From: Przewalskia tangutica
Lineage: Eukaryota > Streptophyta > Magnoliopsida > Solanales > Solanaceae
Reading direction: 5' to 3'
Assembly (NCBI GenBank): GCA_029844215.1
Contig: CM056728.1
Coordinates: 82,831,676 to 82,895,675, forward strand
DNA length: 64,000 nt
Position 1 is the first letter of the stretch. Each line of letters begins with the position of its first letter. Made by a program: the position numbers and the translations under genes. Below the pieces are notes generated by a model. It searched no databases, had not been told where the DNA came from, and saw nothing but the letters and a program-made list of their open reading frames with translations. This document shows, piece by piece, positions 36,301 through 46,511 of the stretch.

Positions 36301-37027
36301 TTCCGCAATTCTTCTTCACGTTAAAATCACCCACACGAACCTTCTACGAGTCTATCAACACTTTATCTTCTTGCCGCCTCACCAAAATATTCACTAGGCT
36401 TAGGGTTCTTAAGATTTTTAGGGAGAAGAGAAGAGGGTTTTCCCATAAGGTGGATCTTTGCAAATGACCAAGTCTTGCAAGGCTTGGTCAATAAATAAGG
36501 TCTTTCTTGGTCCACAAGATGGGAGGGACACTTGTCAACCTCCCATGGGCTTTTAACAAAATATCTTCTGATTTTTCCCCTGTTTCCGCGAAATTTCCCG
36601 CCTCGGCGCTGAAATTTCCGAACATCTCAGCACATACGGCGCCGCGGCCCTGCAGCCGGCGCCGCGGCGCTGCAACTTCAGAATACACCAGTACATCCGG
36701 CGCCGCGGCCCTGCATCCGGCGCCGCGGCGCTGTGGCACCTGACTGAAAACACTTTCCTGTTCGTCTGCCCACTGAACTTGTAACCTCCATAACTTCCTA
36801 CTCCGATGTTCTATAGATGAGCGGTTTGTTGCGTTGGAAACTAGACTCAACGAACTTCTTACTGGGCTATTGAAACACCCAAAAACTTCTAATGAACTAG
36901 GAGATATGCCGCTCCAAAGTTGACTCAAAACTGTCTAAAAACATTCTGTCAACTTATCTTTCCAATTTCAATTCTTATTTCCTTTCGTACGTTCTCAATA
37001 CATGACCTGAAATTTCGGGGTGTAACA
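33214..37027 (-). mobile_element. B 5' LTR
   Basis: Complete LTR of about 3.8 kb including the triplication, uninterrupted. It was the template for locating the A and K insertion sites. It matches the pieces of the 3' LTR with only scattered substitutions (for example three in about 100 bases near 34380-34470) and few gaps outside the repeat arrays, so B is fairly young. Confidence 0.94.
36600..36740 (-). repeat. CCGCGG palindrome array in the B 5' LTR
   Basis: Four GGCGCCGCGG cores with CCCTGCAGC/CCCTGCATC spacers, about 290-430 bases from the LTR start and upstream of the weak TATA region. It is the shorter partner of 30238-30415. Confidence 0.9.
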
Positions 37028-37032
37028 TCATT

Positions 37033-37133
37033 CCTCCGCCTGGAGAAGTACAGTCATTTCTCCAATGACCCTTCCTATTGCAATTCATGCAAACATCCAA
37101 TGCTGGCAGTTTCTTCTTCTTCTTCTTCTTCGC
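37033..37133 (-). pseudogene. C: copia gag zinc knuckle
   Basis: On minus after the TGA at 37134-37136: a run of seven lysines from a (TTC)n microsatellite, then CMNCNRKGHWRNDC, a CX2CX4HX4C knuckle, and TSPGGG. The frame is the same as gag and, past B, as the segment at 13996, so gag and pol were one polyprotein. The stop fits CGA or TGG to TGA. Confidence 0.92.
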
Positions 37134-37853
37134 TCATCCCTTGGGCTTCATTGCTGCTATCGGAGCAACAACTTTGCCCTTTCCCTTCTGTTGTCCCTTA
37201 CCTTTCGGTTTGGGGCGACTAGATGAGCCAGTTATCAGAATAGGTTTGCTCTTGGAGGTCGAAGACTCGAAGGTTTTCAGCATATTATGCAACTCCGGCA
37301 ATGTCGCTTTAGTTCCATTTATATTATAATTAACAATGAAACTCTCAAACGACCTAGGAAGTGAATGCAGGATGATGGTGGTGGAGACTCTGTCATGAAA
37401 CTTTATGTCAATGGATGCCAACCTCTCAATCAACTCAATCATTCTCAACACATGTGGAGACACTTGGCTCCCTTCATTTACCTTACACTTGAAAAGTTCT
37501 ATGAGCAGGTCATACTCCATTGTCTGAGACTGCGAGTCATAGAGACTCTTCAAGTGTGCTAACATTTCGTTGGGACCCATGTGCTCATGCTGTCTTTGCA
37601 ATGATGGTGACATAGAAGACAACATTAAACATTGAGCTGAAGTGGCATCTTGAAAATGTTTCTCGTAAGCAACATTATCGAAAGTGGCATACTCAGCAGA
37701 GTCCTCCGCAGGAGTTGTAGGGAATACCTTGTCCAATGTATATTCAATCTTTTCTTGTCTCAGGACAATTCTTACATTCCTGAGCCAGTCTATGAAATTG
37801 GGTCCAGTAAGTCTGTTGGACTTCATAAGCATTTTCAACAAAAAACTCGACAT
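37134..37853 (-). pseudogene. C: copia gag (UBN2-type)
   Basis: The frame starts best at ATG 37853 (MSSFLLKMLMKSNRLTGPNF); an upstream reading begins only at a TTG. It carries the copia gag landmarks LTGPNFIDWLRNVRIVL, YTLDKVFP, AQCLMLSSM, MLAHLKSLYDSQSQTMEYDL and VSPHVLRMIELIERL, ending in a Lys/Gly-rich tail (KPKGKGQQKGKGK). The 240 codons are intact up to TGA, beyond which the zinc knuckle stays in frame. It would form the copia particle. It sits downstream of a 2-kb leader interrupted by L. Confidence 0.92.
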
Positions 37854-39728
37854 TCTGAAGATCTGAAGATATAGATAGAAACGGGAAAATGCAATCAAAA
37901 TTCATTCTCCTAATTTATACACATTCATTATATGCTAATTTAACATGATCTTTTGTTTAACTAACTCTCACTATTTTGCATATTTCTACAACCCAAAGGT
38001 AGAATACGGACCTAAATCATTTTAAGGTCATAATGGACCAAGATCCAAACATATGCTATATTCGCGTTTGTTTTGGCTGATAACTTCAATAGCACATTTT
38101 GGTAGGTCCTCAACCAATTGTAAAATAACTCTATAATTCTTGGTTTGATTAATAATCTTTCATTTTAATCTTGCGTCTTTAGATTAGTCTGACACTTTGG
38201 CAACAAGATTTATCTAAACAAGCCAACCTCATTACATGACTGCGTTTAAATGCATAAGTAAATTTAGCCTTTTCAAGCAAACACTTTGGTATAAATACCT
38301 GCAAAAGTTTATTATCTACTTTCATTTTAACACATCTATGAAAGGGATTTGGTCCTCATAGACTTAGTGCAAATGTTTTGACATAAATACTCGTATCACC
38401 GAAGAGGATTTATTACCATAACAATTATAATGGACGACGCGTTATAATTAGACTTGTATTTAATGTTTGGGGAACATTTTCAATTTTCGGGGATTTATTC
38501 AAGATCAACAATCAAGTCATACATCATATGACATCCTATCATGCAATTTCTAAACACATTTAGATGAGAAACCATCAAGCCCAATAGACATGATATAAGA
38601 TGATTTTAATCACATACTGGGCGCCGTCTACCCAGACAATTATAACGATCATTTGAAATTAAACAATTACTGGGCGCCGCCTACCCAGACAATAATTGCG
38701 GACGCTATGCTAATAATTTAAATGCATCACATTTAAAACACTTAACACATTTGTATATTATTCAATAATATATCATTAATGATAATCATGGGTCTATTTG
38801 TCTAAACTCAATAATTTATGTCAATGCTAAACAGTCCCTAAATATTTTTCTGATTTCAAAATTCTGATTTAAGAAATTCTGCAAACTTTTAAAATTTTAC
38901 AGTTTAGTCCCTTAAGAATTTAAAAGTTCAATTTTGAACCCCTATAAATTCAGAAAATACAATTTCAATTCTCAGAAAACATTTTCTAGTTTTTGGGACC
39001 TGTTTGCAATATCAAGAACATAAAACCAATTTTCATAAATTTTCTTTAATTACAGATTTGCACGAAAGGACCAAATCTGTCCAATTTTAAAAACTTATTT
39101 TTCGAAAGACCGAAACTGAAACCTTTAAAACTTCAGATTTAGAATATGAAACTTTTAAAGTTCTGTTTTTGATTTTCGATTTTTTTTATAATCACCGTCG
39201 TCGGCACCGCGATCCCAACAAGTGGCACCGCGGTGCCTCTAAGGCAGTAAGTCACTGGATCTGCAAAACTAATTAGCGTCGCGATCCTAACAGGTGGCAC
39301 CGCGGTGCCTCAGAAGTAGAAAGCTGATCCGAAATTTATCGTCGTCGGCACCGCAGTCCTAACAGGTGGCACCGCGGTGCCTCGAAGGCAGTAAGTCCGA
39401 AAATTAATTTTAAGCTTTCTGGATGAACAGCACCGCGGTGCTCTTGAACAGAACCGCAGTGCCTCTGACGTCATCTGGGAAGCACCGCGACATTCCATCG
39501 TGGAACCCCGGTGCCGCCATAAAACCCTAGCAGCACCGCGGTGCCTTACCTCTAGAAACAGAGGATCTAAAATTTTTGAACCCCTAAAACTGGTTTAGGG
39601 CCATATCTTTCAGATATATCACTTGTATCACCATTACCATCAAAACAATACGTTCATCGACCATCAAATCCAATTTTTTTCTCATTCTTCATTTCAATGC
39701 ACCATGCTTTGAGCCGGATAACGCATAT
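37854..39728 (-). other. C: leader region between primer site and gag (part)
   Basis: No gene is seen. With 44719-44904 it makes a leader of about 2 kb once L is removed, long for a copia element, so another insertion I cannot recognise may be hidden here. It is AT-rich except for the CACCGCGGTG array (39190-39545). Two near copies of CTGGGCGCCGTCTACCCAGA stand at 38627 and 38673. Confidence 0.55.
39190..39545. repeat. CACCGCGGTG palindrome cluster in the copia leader
   Basis: The palindrome GGCACCGCGGTGCC or a one- or two-base variant occurs about nine times in 355 bases, with shared spacer phrases (ATCCTAACA.GT, TC.AAGGCAGTAAGT). The surroundings are AT-rich, so the cluster stands out strongly in GC content. 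Confidence 0.9.
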
Positions 39729-40666
39729 TGTTGCGATATTTCTAGATGTTTACGCAAGTGTACGTATCGTTCAAGTAATAAAGATCTGTAAGACCGAGTT
39801 ATCGTCCACAGAGACTGGCTTGTCAAGTACCGATTATCTATTCTATGATATCTATTTAGTTGACGTTCTTTAGTTTGGGTTTTAGACTAAGAATTTAAAC
39901 TAAGTGCATAAAATAAACTAAAAATGATAATACTTTGGGTTTAAAACAATTGTGAAGGAAATAGGGTTTCCAATCTCCTCAACTATCCACTATTTCACGT
40001 GTTAATGTAATGTTAATGATTCTTCTTCTTATTATGATATCAGGTTAACTAATCTGTCATTATATTCCGGTTAGGACATACAAGAGCTCAACCTTATGCA
40101 AAAACCTTATATATTTCTATGATAGATTTTACCACATAGTAGGATTAAGAACAATAACCTTAAATACTACATAAGTATCGGGGTACTTTCGTCTACAATT
40201 TTAATATATGTCTAGACAATTACAGTATATTCAAATCTCACCTCTCGGATCTCGATTCGAAATCATATAAGTTATGAAAATTAATGGCCAATTAACTATC
40301 AAGCAATCACAACAATATTGAATAGATCTTAAATTGCTGAAGAAGAAATCAATAACTATACATTAACTATATGAAAAGGTTTCAAGAAGATTCGACGAAA
40401 ACCCTTACTAAAGTAATTAGCTCCTAAACATTGTCATATCAAGAACTAAATTACAATCAAATATAAACTTAAATAAAATAAGGTAAAGAAAAGAACTTGA
40501 ACAATGAGATGTCTCTAATCTTTCTCTTGCCTCTGCCTCCTTCTTTGCCTCCACAAAGTATGATATAGAATCTGACAGGGTTTAGGGTATTATATCTGAG
40601 AAAAATTGCATTTTGGATCCTTTTAACCATGTCAAAATTCGCCCCAAAAATCTGGAAAAACTCGCG

Positions 40667-40870
40667 TCGGCACCGTGGTGCTAATTGGCCTGGGATCGCT
40701 GGCAGCTCATTGGAATTTTTGAGCTGTGGTGCTGCCGCCAAGCACCGCGGTGCTTTCGGCGGTAATTAGTTTTTCGGACTTTCTGGAAATTTTACGCCCC
40801 GACCTTTATTCCGTCCACCGCGGTTCATCGAGCATCGCGGCCCCTCTTGGTATTGGTTCGCGGTGCCTTC
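40667..40870. repeat. CCGCGG palindrome cluster inside L
   Basis: GGCACCGTGGTGC, AGCACCGCGGTGCT, CCACCGCGGTT, CATCGCGGCCC and TTCGCGGTGCC lie within about 200 bases, the same kind of module as in the copia leader, in an unrelated element. Confidence 0.8.
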
Positions 40871-41227
40871 CTCCTTTAGTCCCGTTTTCGCCTGATTTCT
40901 TCTATTCTTCTCGGGACCTATTAGGCTTCATTGCTTGGGTTTTTATTATGCAATTTCCTCCTCAAAAGTAGTATTCTCTCCTTTATAACCACTGGAACAC
41001 AAAATGAAAGAAAAACAACCTAATACTATATTAAACACTAACGAAAAGAGGAAAATACTTAGGTGGCGGTGGGCGGCCGGCCATTCCGACTCGGTCTGCC
41101 TCGACCCGACCCCGACACGACCCCGTATAAAAAAAAAAAACGGGACCGGGGCTCGAACCGGGGCGGGACAGGGTATGGTCCCGCCCGACCCGACCCCGCC
41201 CCAGTCCCGCCCTTTGCCAAAAATAGT

Positions 41228-41269
41228 CGTTGTCTAACGGCCATTTTACATTTTGGCCGTTAGACAACG
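41228..41269. repeat. 16-bp perfect inverted repeat in the hAT subterminal region
   Basis: CGTTGTCTAACGGCCA (41228-41243) faces TGGCCGTTAGACAACG (41254-41269) across a ten-base AT-rich loop. Similar GGCCGTT hairpins occur near the ends of plant hAT elements and may be transposase binding sites. Confidence 0.9.
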
Positions 41270-41372
41270 GCCATTTTTGGCTTCCCCCACTCCCCCCAAC
41301 CCCCCCTACACCCTTTATATTTATTTTTAACCCCTAAGTTATTATATTTACACTTTAACCCAATTTTTCAAC

Positions 41373-41380
41373 TATAAATA
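41373..41380 (+). promoter_or_regulatory. Likely TATA box of the hAT transposase gene
   Basis: ACTATAAATACC lies about 560 bases before the first recognisable codons. A 5' untranslated part, perhaps with an intron, would fill the gap. Confidence 0.45.
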
Positions 41381-41935
41381 CCTCATTTCCTCTTCTTATT
41401 ATTTTCACAAATCTTTCTACTCTCTAATCTCTCAATCAATCAATCTCTATACAACATTGTCTACTACATATTCAATCTATTTATTAATTTGAGAATTGGG
41501 AGTGAAGTTGGCAACTAGCTTGAGGATTATCTATCGAGCAAAGTTTCAATTTTCAACCTCTCGATTACACGTCGACTTACGCTTGCGTTTGGTACATTCG
41601 TTCTCTCATTAAATTATTATTTTGTTTTTATTTCATTTACCACATTTAATTTCATTATCTTTAAGTCTTTAACTATTTATTATCATAATTAAAATGAAAA
41701 GAACAAAAATCTTTTCGGCAAGGGTACTTCTTCTAGTAGTAACAAGTGGCAAGGGTACTTCTTCTAGTATTCCATTATTCCTAGACAAGATGATTTTATA
41801 GATCTGAATCGTTTCTGAAATACCATATGATCTTAACACAAATGTTTATCCTCAAATTGAAGAAGATTTTAATTTAGATGACACTCTAGATGATGATACA
41901 CCTACTAATGAAGATGATGATACATCCACTAGTGA

Positions 41936-44110
41936 ATGCCTCCTATCCCCCCTAGTATGAGACGAGGTCCGGCAAAACGGCCATTAAAATCAGTTGTATG
42001 GAAATATTTTGACAGGGACGTACAGAATCATGTAGCTATATGTAAAACTTGTAAAAATATTTATTCTTTTAAAACTGGACAAGGTCATGGTGAGACGGGG
42101 GTTTTAGGAAGACACCTATTGCAAAAACACAAAGCCTTGCATGCCCAATACATTATTGAAAAAGATGGTGAGCAGACGTCCTCTCAATAGGAACAAGGTT
42201 CACATACTGTCCCGGACAAAGTACAGGGTCAAATTAACCCTATGACGGGGGGAGTTGTAGGCCCTAAATACGATAAACATAAAGATAGGGAAACACTAGC
42301 AAAATTAGTTGCCGTGGAGGGTTTGACTTTTTCATTTTCTGAATTGCCTGGTTTTATTCATTATATTAGAGATATGTATAATCCTGCTTATAAAGGTTTT
42401 CCTAGATCAACGGTTAAGAGAGACGTGTTTAAATTTGCACACGAATATCAACAATATTTGCGTTATTCATTATATCATTTAAATTGCAAAGTCGCTCTAA
42501 CTTCTGATATAGGTCGTAGTACTAACGGCCATGATTATTTAACGGTAACCTGTCATTGGATAGATTATAAATGGTCTATGCAAAAACGTATTTTAGCATA
42601 TAGATATATAGATAGTAGGCACACTGGTGAGTTTATTTCAGAAAATATTTATTCAGTCTGCGATTATTACGAAATAACTGATAAAGTTATGAGTATTACA
42701 TTAGATAATGCATCTTCTAACAATGCTGCTATTTGTATTTTAGAAGATGTTTTAACTCCGTCTTTTCCATAATATTTTCATATCAAATGTGCGTGCCATA
42801 TTTATAACTTAGTTGTAAAGGATGGTCTTTCACTTTTTCAAGATATTCTTGAAAAAATACAATTTGCTATACACTTTATTTTTAAAAATAATAGAATTCA
42901 ACAAAGAAAAGAATATAAAAAAACTTGTCACGATTGTGGACTATCTTACAGAAAAATTCCCGAAGAAGTACCAACTAGGTGGAATTCTTTATATGACCAA
43001 CTAGTTGTTGCTTATGACTATAGAAAACCTATCACTTTATTTTTTAATGCCCATAATCAAAATCCAAATGATATGATTGTGGATAATGATTGAGACAAAA
43101 TTAAAGAACTTATTGTATTTCTAGAGAATTTTCAACGAGCAACAAAAGAATTTTCTACTTTATATTATCCTACTATTTCAACTATGTTGTTTTATATAGC
43201 TATAATATTTTTACTTCTTAAAGAATATATGGAAAAACCTGCTTATAAGGCAGCTATTAAAAAAATGTTTATGAAATTAAAGAAATATTTTATTCCTATT
43301 CCCCCTATTTATATTATTGGTGTTGTATTAAACCCGACTATTAAAGTAGAGGGTTGTAAAAGTCTTATTGAAAATATTTATAACTGTATGGACGTACTAC
43401 CACCTCCAACTCCCAAAAATTTAAATATTGAGCCACCTATTGAACAAACGCTAGAAGAAGTGTTGAATAGCGTAGAAGATGAATGCAAAAAAGTATATCG
43501 GCATTACCAGCAAGAAAGTGCTAGTAACCAACCGACTTTCGTACCATCTTCTTCTTCAACACAGCCTAAAAAAAGACATGATGTTTCTGCGGCTAGTATT
43601 GATTCTATTGAAAGCCTCAGAAATAGAATGTGCGGTGGTAGCAGTGCTAACCAAATTAGCGAGTTCGATATTTTTGTTTTGCAGGGTAATTTACCTTGCC
43701 AAGCAGTTATCAATGAAGTAGGAAAGGAAAACTTGCTGAAATATTGGATGCAGAATGAGAAGACATTTCCGACACTTTCAATGATGGCCCGAGATATTTT
43801 GAACATTCAAGCGTCATCAATCGCTTCTGAAAGCGCTTTTTCTGCAGGCAGATTTCAAATAGGAGAGCACAGACACTCATTAGCCGGAGACAGCTTGGAG
43901 ATGGCGGTACTATTCAGAGATTGGATACGAGCGGAGCGAAGGAGGTGCGGTCAACCAGAGATTAACGAAGAAGAAGACGACAACTACAACGACATTTTAT
44001 CTGAAGACATGAGTAGCGACGTGGAACAATTTGACCAAGATATACCAATTCCAACCGAAGAACCACACGAAATTATAAAGAAACTAGAAAAAATATTTTC
44101 AAATTGGTAA
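41936..44110 (+). pseudogene. hAT transposase, three in-frame stops
   Basis: One frame from 41936 to 44110. BED zinc finger near residues 15-65 (KYFDRDV, CKTC, LGRHLLQKH); catalytic RNase H-like part with TSDIGRSTNGHDYLTVTCHW (first Asp) and SITLDNASSNNAA (second Asp); helical insert; C-terminal dimerisation part with LLKYWMQNEKTFPTLSMMAR, DILNIQASSIASESAFS and LAGDSLEMAVLFRDW. It would cut and paste the element in the nucleus. Stops are TAG 42188, TAA 42770 and TGA 43091, with no frameshift between, each one C-to-T or G-to-A step from CAG, CAA and TGG. An acidic N-terminus (about 41841-41930, NVYPQIEEDF) is one base out of frame. A Gly stands where Trp is usual after TSD. Confidence 0.93.
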
Positions 44111-44718
44111 TTTATTTCATTGCAATTTTTTAATTTTTCTATGTCTTTTGCAATTTTTTTCAACAACAGTACACTACAATGTTGTAATTCTGAATCTTGT
44201 ATATTTCAATGAAATAATTAATAATATAAGAGGCACAAAAACATCCATGAGATGTTTTTTTTACACTCTTCTTGTCTTTGTTTAATTATTTAGTTTATAC
44301 TTTATACTTTATAAATTTATTATATATATGAGTATAATTATAATACTATAATATTATAATAGTATAATATGAGTCTATGACTATCACTATATGACTATAT
44401 GTATATGTTAATGTTATTTTGTTAGTAATTTAGTATTTTTAATTTAGTGAAAAAATTAAAAAAAAAACAAAAACAAAAACAAAAACGCGACCGTCCGTCG
44501 GCGACCCGTCCCTGCCCGCCTTGGGGCCGGGCCGGGGCGGGACACGATATCGTCCGCTAGTCCTGTCACCCCGCTCGCCTGCCCGAGGCCAGCCCGCCAT
44601 CCTCCACCGCGACCGTCCGATCCCGCTAGTCCCGACTCGGTGGCCCGACCACTGGCGATCTAAAAATACTTAACTAAAAAGAACTCAAAAGAGTGTATAA
44701 AATACACTCAATACATAT

Positions 44719-44904
44719 CAACTTAGAAGAGTTATTTATTGGATTGGCTTCCTCGAATACATAGTTGTTTTAACAGATCTAGGCACAAGGACTATGTGTT
44801 CTAAAGATTAAGGATTTTAAAGCCTTTAAACAACATAAAAATAGATCTAAATAAATCCTAACTCATATTATCATTGATATTCATCATATAAACTCACAAA
44901 ACAA
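44719..44904 (-). other. C: leader region next to the primer site
   Basis: AT-rich untranslated leader of the copia element; no gene and no other signal seen. Confidence 0.6.
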
Positions 44905-44922
44905 CCCAGACTCTGATACCAC
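44905..44922 (-). promoter_or_regulatory. Primer binding site of copia C
   Basis: The minus strand reads TGGTATCAGAGTCTGGG, matching initiator Met tRNA at least through TGGTATCAGAG, two bases from the LTR. Confidence 0.88.
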
Positions 44923-45413
44923 TGTAGGCATTTTAGTCGGGTTCGTACACGCAGCGGAATTTAAAAATTTATGTTTCAGACGCGACTTTCAGTTAAACTG
45001 TAGTATGATATATGATATAAAATAAACACAAAGCATAATGTAATACTTCGACAGAAGACTTACATTTTGTAGATAGCAATCCGCGAAATCTGAGGCTTTG
45101 TGTAGTCCGAGGGTGCACACGCAAACGTCCATCGATTTGCAAGTTTTGAAAAACTTTGATGTAATTGCTAAGTATAGAATGCTAGGGATTCCGACAGAGC
45201 TTTAGAAGAGATTAGTTTCTTGCTTTTGGTGTAATTAAATGGGAGAGAAAAGCCCTCTATTTATAGTTGAGAATAGTGGCTTTAGGGTTCCCATGGGCCA
45301 GGCCCAGCAGAAAATGGACTGAGTTCAAATTGATTGCGAACACGCTTGCGACCGCGGCCTGCATAAGTGGCACATGATCTTTGCACGTATTTTTGGCACC
45401 ACGGCACTGAAAC
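44923..45413 (-). mobile_element. C: 5' LTR of copia (part)
   Basis: On plus it begins TGTAGGCATTTTAG right after the primer site. It has a TATA box, CTATAAATAG on minus (45257-45266). It is cut at 45413 by G; GAAAC (45409-45413) should be the duplicated target. The rest lies right of the window. Confidence 0.85.
45257..45266 (-). promoter_or_regulatory. LTR promoter TATA box of copia C
   Basis: CTATAAATAGAGGG on minus, a textbook plant TATA box. Transcription would run toward the primer site about 340 bases away. Confidence 0.65.
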
Positions 45414-46511
45414 TGTTACACCCCGTAATTCCAGGACATGAATAAGAGAATAGACGCGAGAACACAAGACTTGAAAATTGATACGAAAGAAAGAATTATT
45501 TTCCCGACGGACAATCTTCCGAACGTCGGAAAGGAAAAATGTTCGTTGATGAGAATTAGATTCTCAAAATGCATTATATGAGGAATATAGAATGTATTAT
45601 CATTATGGAAATTTATTTTTACGGATTTGATCACGTGGGGCCCACCGAGAAATTTTACGTTTTGTGGGGCCCACGAGGGTTACGAAATTTTATGGACGAA
45701 TGGGAGGGCGACATGTGGCACCCCCACATGGTCTTGGACGAAATTGACCAAGGGTATTATGGTCATTGACCTATGTAGAAGATTAAGTCTTGAAAGCTCA
45801 AACTTGACATTATTGACTAAGTCAATAAGCCACTTGGCTAGATTTTATTAAATGAAACTCATCCAAGCCACACAAATGGTTTAATCTAGACCATTCATTG
45901 TAGTATATATCCTACACTAGTTGCAAGACAAGTTCCATACTTAGAGAAATTTTCAAGAAACTTGTGCTAGCCTTAGAGGTGCTCTCGGCTTTAGTGCATT
46001 CTCCCACACAAAAAAATTAGTTTGTGGTTCATTATTCACAATACTTTAACCCAAGGTCCCTGGGGGTATTGTAAGGATATCTCAATAGAAAGATCCCGAA
46101 AAAACGACGTTTTTTACGTTAGTCGCAAGGCGAAATCCTAAGGTGTTCTTCAACTTTGAAGATGGAACTTGAAGAGGAGTTCTTCATGAGCTTCTAAGGA
46201 GTGCTTGGATCGGATTGGAACATAAGAAGAGGAGCTAAAAATTGCTAAGGATCGACTTTTACGCTTGGACATTATTAGGGCTTATTGAGGTAAAATCTCC
46301 ATCTTCTTAATGTAATTAAAGATTACATGTTATAGTAGTTAAGAAATGAGCATGTGGTATATAGAATGTAGTTTGAAAAGATTTGGATCATGTCGACATG
46401 TTAAAACCGAAAAATGGACAAGTTAGCCATTAATGTTGTAATTAATTTGGACGGTAGTTACAATCGTCGCATGTTAAGGAAGAAAGGATTTATAGTTGTT
46501 GTAATTGTTAT
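45414..46511 (+). mobile_element. Element G: gypsy LTR, first part
   Basis: Starts TGTTACACCCCGTAATTCC and matches the E LTR (4399-5470) in order, including CACGTGGGGCCCAC and CGACA.GTGGCACCCCCAC. It is cut by H at 46511. The piece 49877-49898 (TATGTATATAACATGTTGG) continues it, compared with E near 5490-5505, before I cuts it again. The remainder lies right of the window. Confidence 0.85.

Larger units (their letters stand above)
13997..37027 (-). mobile_element. Element B: complete gag-only gypsy element, host to A and K
   Basis: Flanked by the duplication TCATT (13992-13996 and 37028-37032), with copia gag on one side and protease on the other; the copia frame is restored if B and one TCATT are taken out. 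The 5' LTR is 33214-37027, the internal part 30711-33213 and the 3' LTR 13997-30710, the last holding K (14580-18510) and A (20172-29184). Without those the 3' LTR is about 3.76 kb, like the 5' LTR. The internal part is only 2.5 kb, with primer site, gag, tail and polypurine tract but no protease, RT or integrase. Confidence 0.93.
41060..44662 (+). mobile_element. hAT DNA transposon inside L
   Basis: AAAATACT is duplicated at 41052-41059 and 44663-44670, the 8-bp target size of hAT elements. The ends are TAGGTGGC... and ...GCGATCTA, so TAG faces CTA, with poorly matched but similar GC-rich continuations. Subterminal arrays of GACCCGACCCCG and GGGCCGGGGCGGG lie at 41098-41215 and 44487-44650. 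It encodes one transposase on plus. At 3603 bases it is of full, autonomous-type length, but the gene is dead. Confidence 0.92.
39729..44713 (+). mobile_element. Element L: short solo LTR-like element in the copia leader
   Basis: Begins TGTTGCGATATTTC and ends ACACTCAATA, with CATAT duplicated (39724-39728 and 44714-44718). TGTTG at the start mirrors CAATA at the end if CAACA lost a C to T. After removal of the hAT and its duplication it is about 1.37 kb. The opening ACGCAAGTGTACGTATCG TTCAAGTAATAAAG...CCACAGAGA resembles a repeat I know from many plant intergenic regions. No internal region or primer site is seen. Orientation is uncertain. Confidence 0.6.
8287..45413 (-). mobile_element. Element C: Ty1/copia backbone, split by nested insertions
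   Basis: Read on minus from the right: 5' LTR part (44923-45413), Met-tRNA primer site (44905-44921), leader (44719-44904 and 37854-39728), gag (37134-37853) and zinc knuckle (37033-37133), protease, integrase and RT (11728-13996), and RT YVDD-box region (8287-8457). RNase H and the 3' LTR lie left of the window. The gene order PR-IN-RT is diagnostic for copia. Its own sequence is interrupted by B, D, L and G, each flanked by a 5-bp target duplication where both sides are visible. Several stops and a changed RT catalytic residue show that it is dead. Confidence 0.9.

Noticed and set aside
41004..41267. GC-rich frames of 60-80 codons on both strands at the hAT left end.
   Set aside because: They overlap the terminal and subterminal motifs of the transposon; all frames are open because of base composition.
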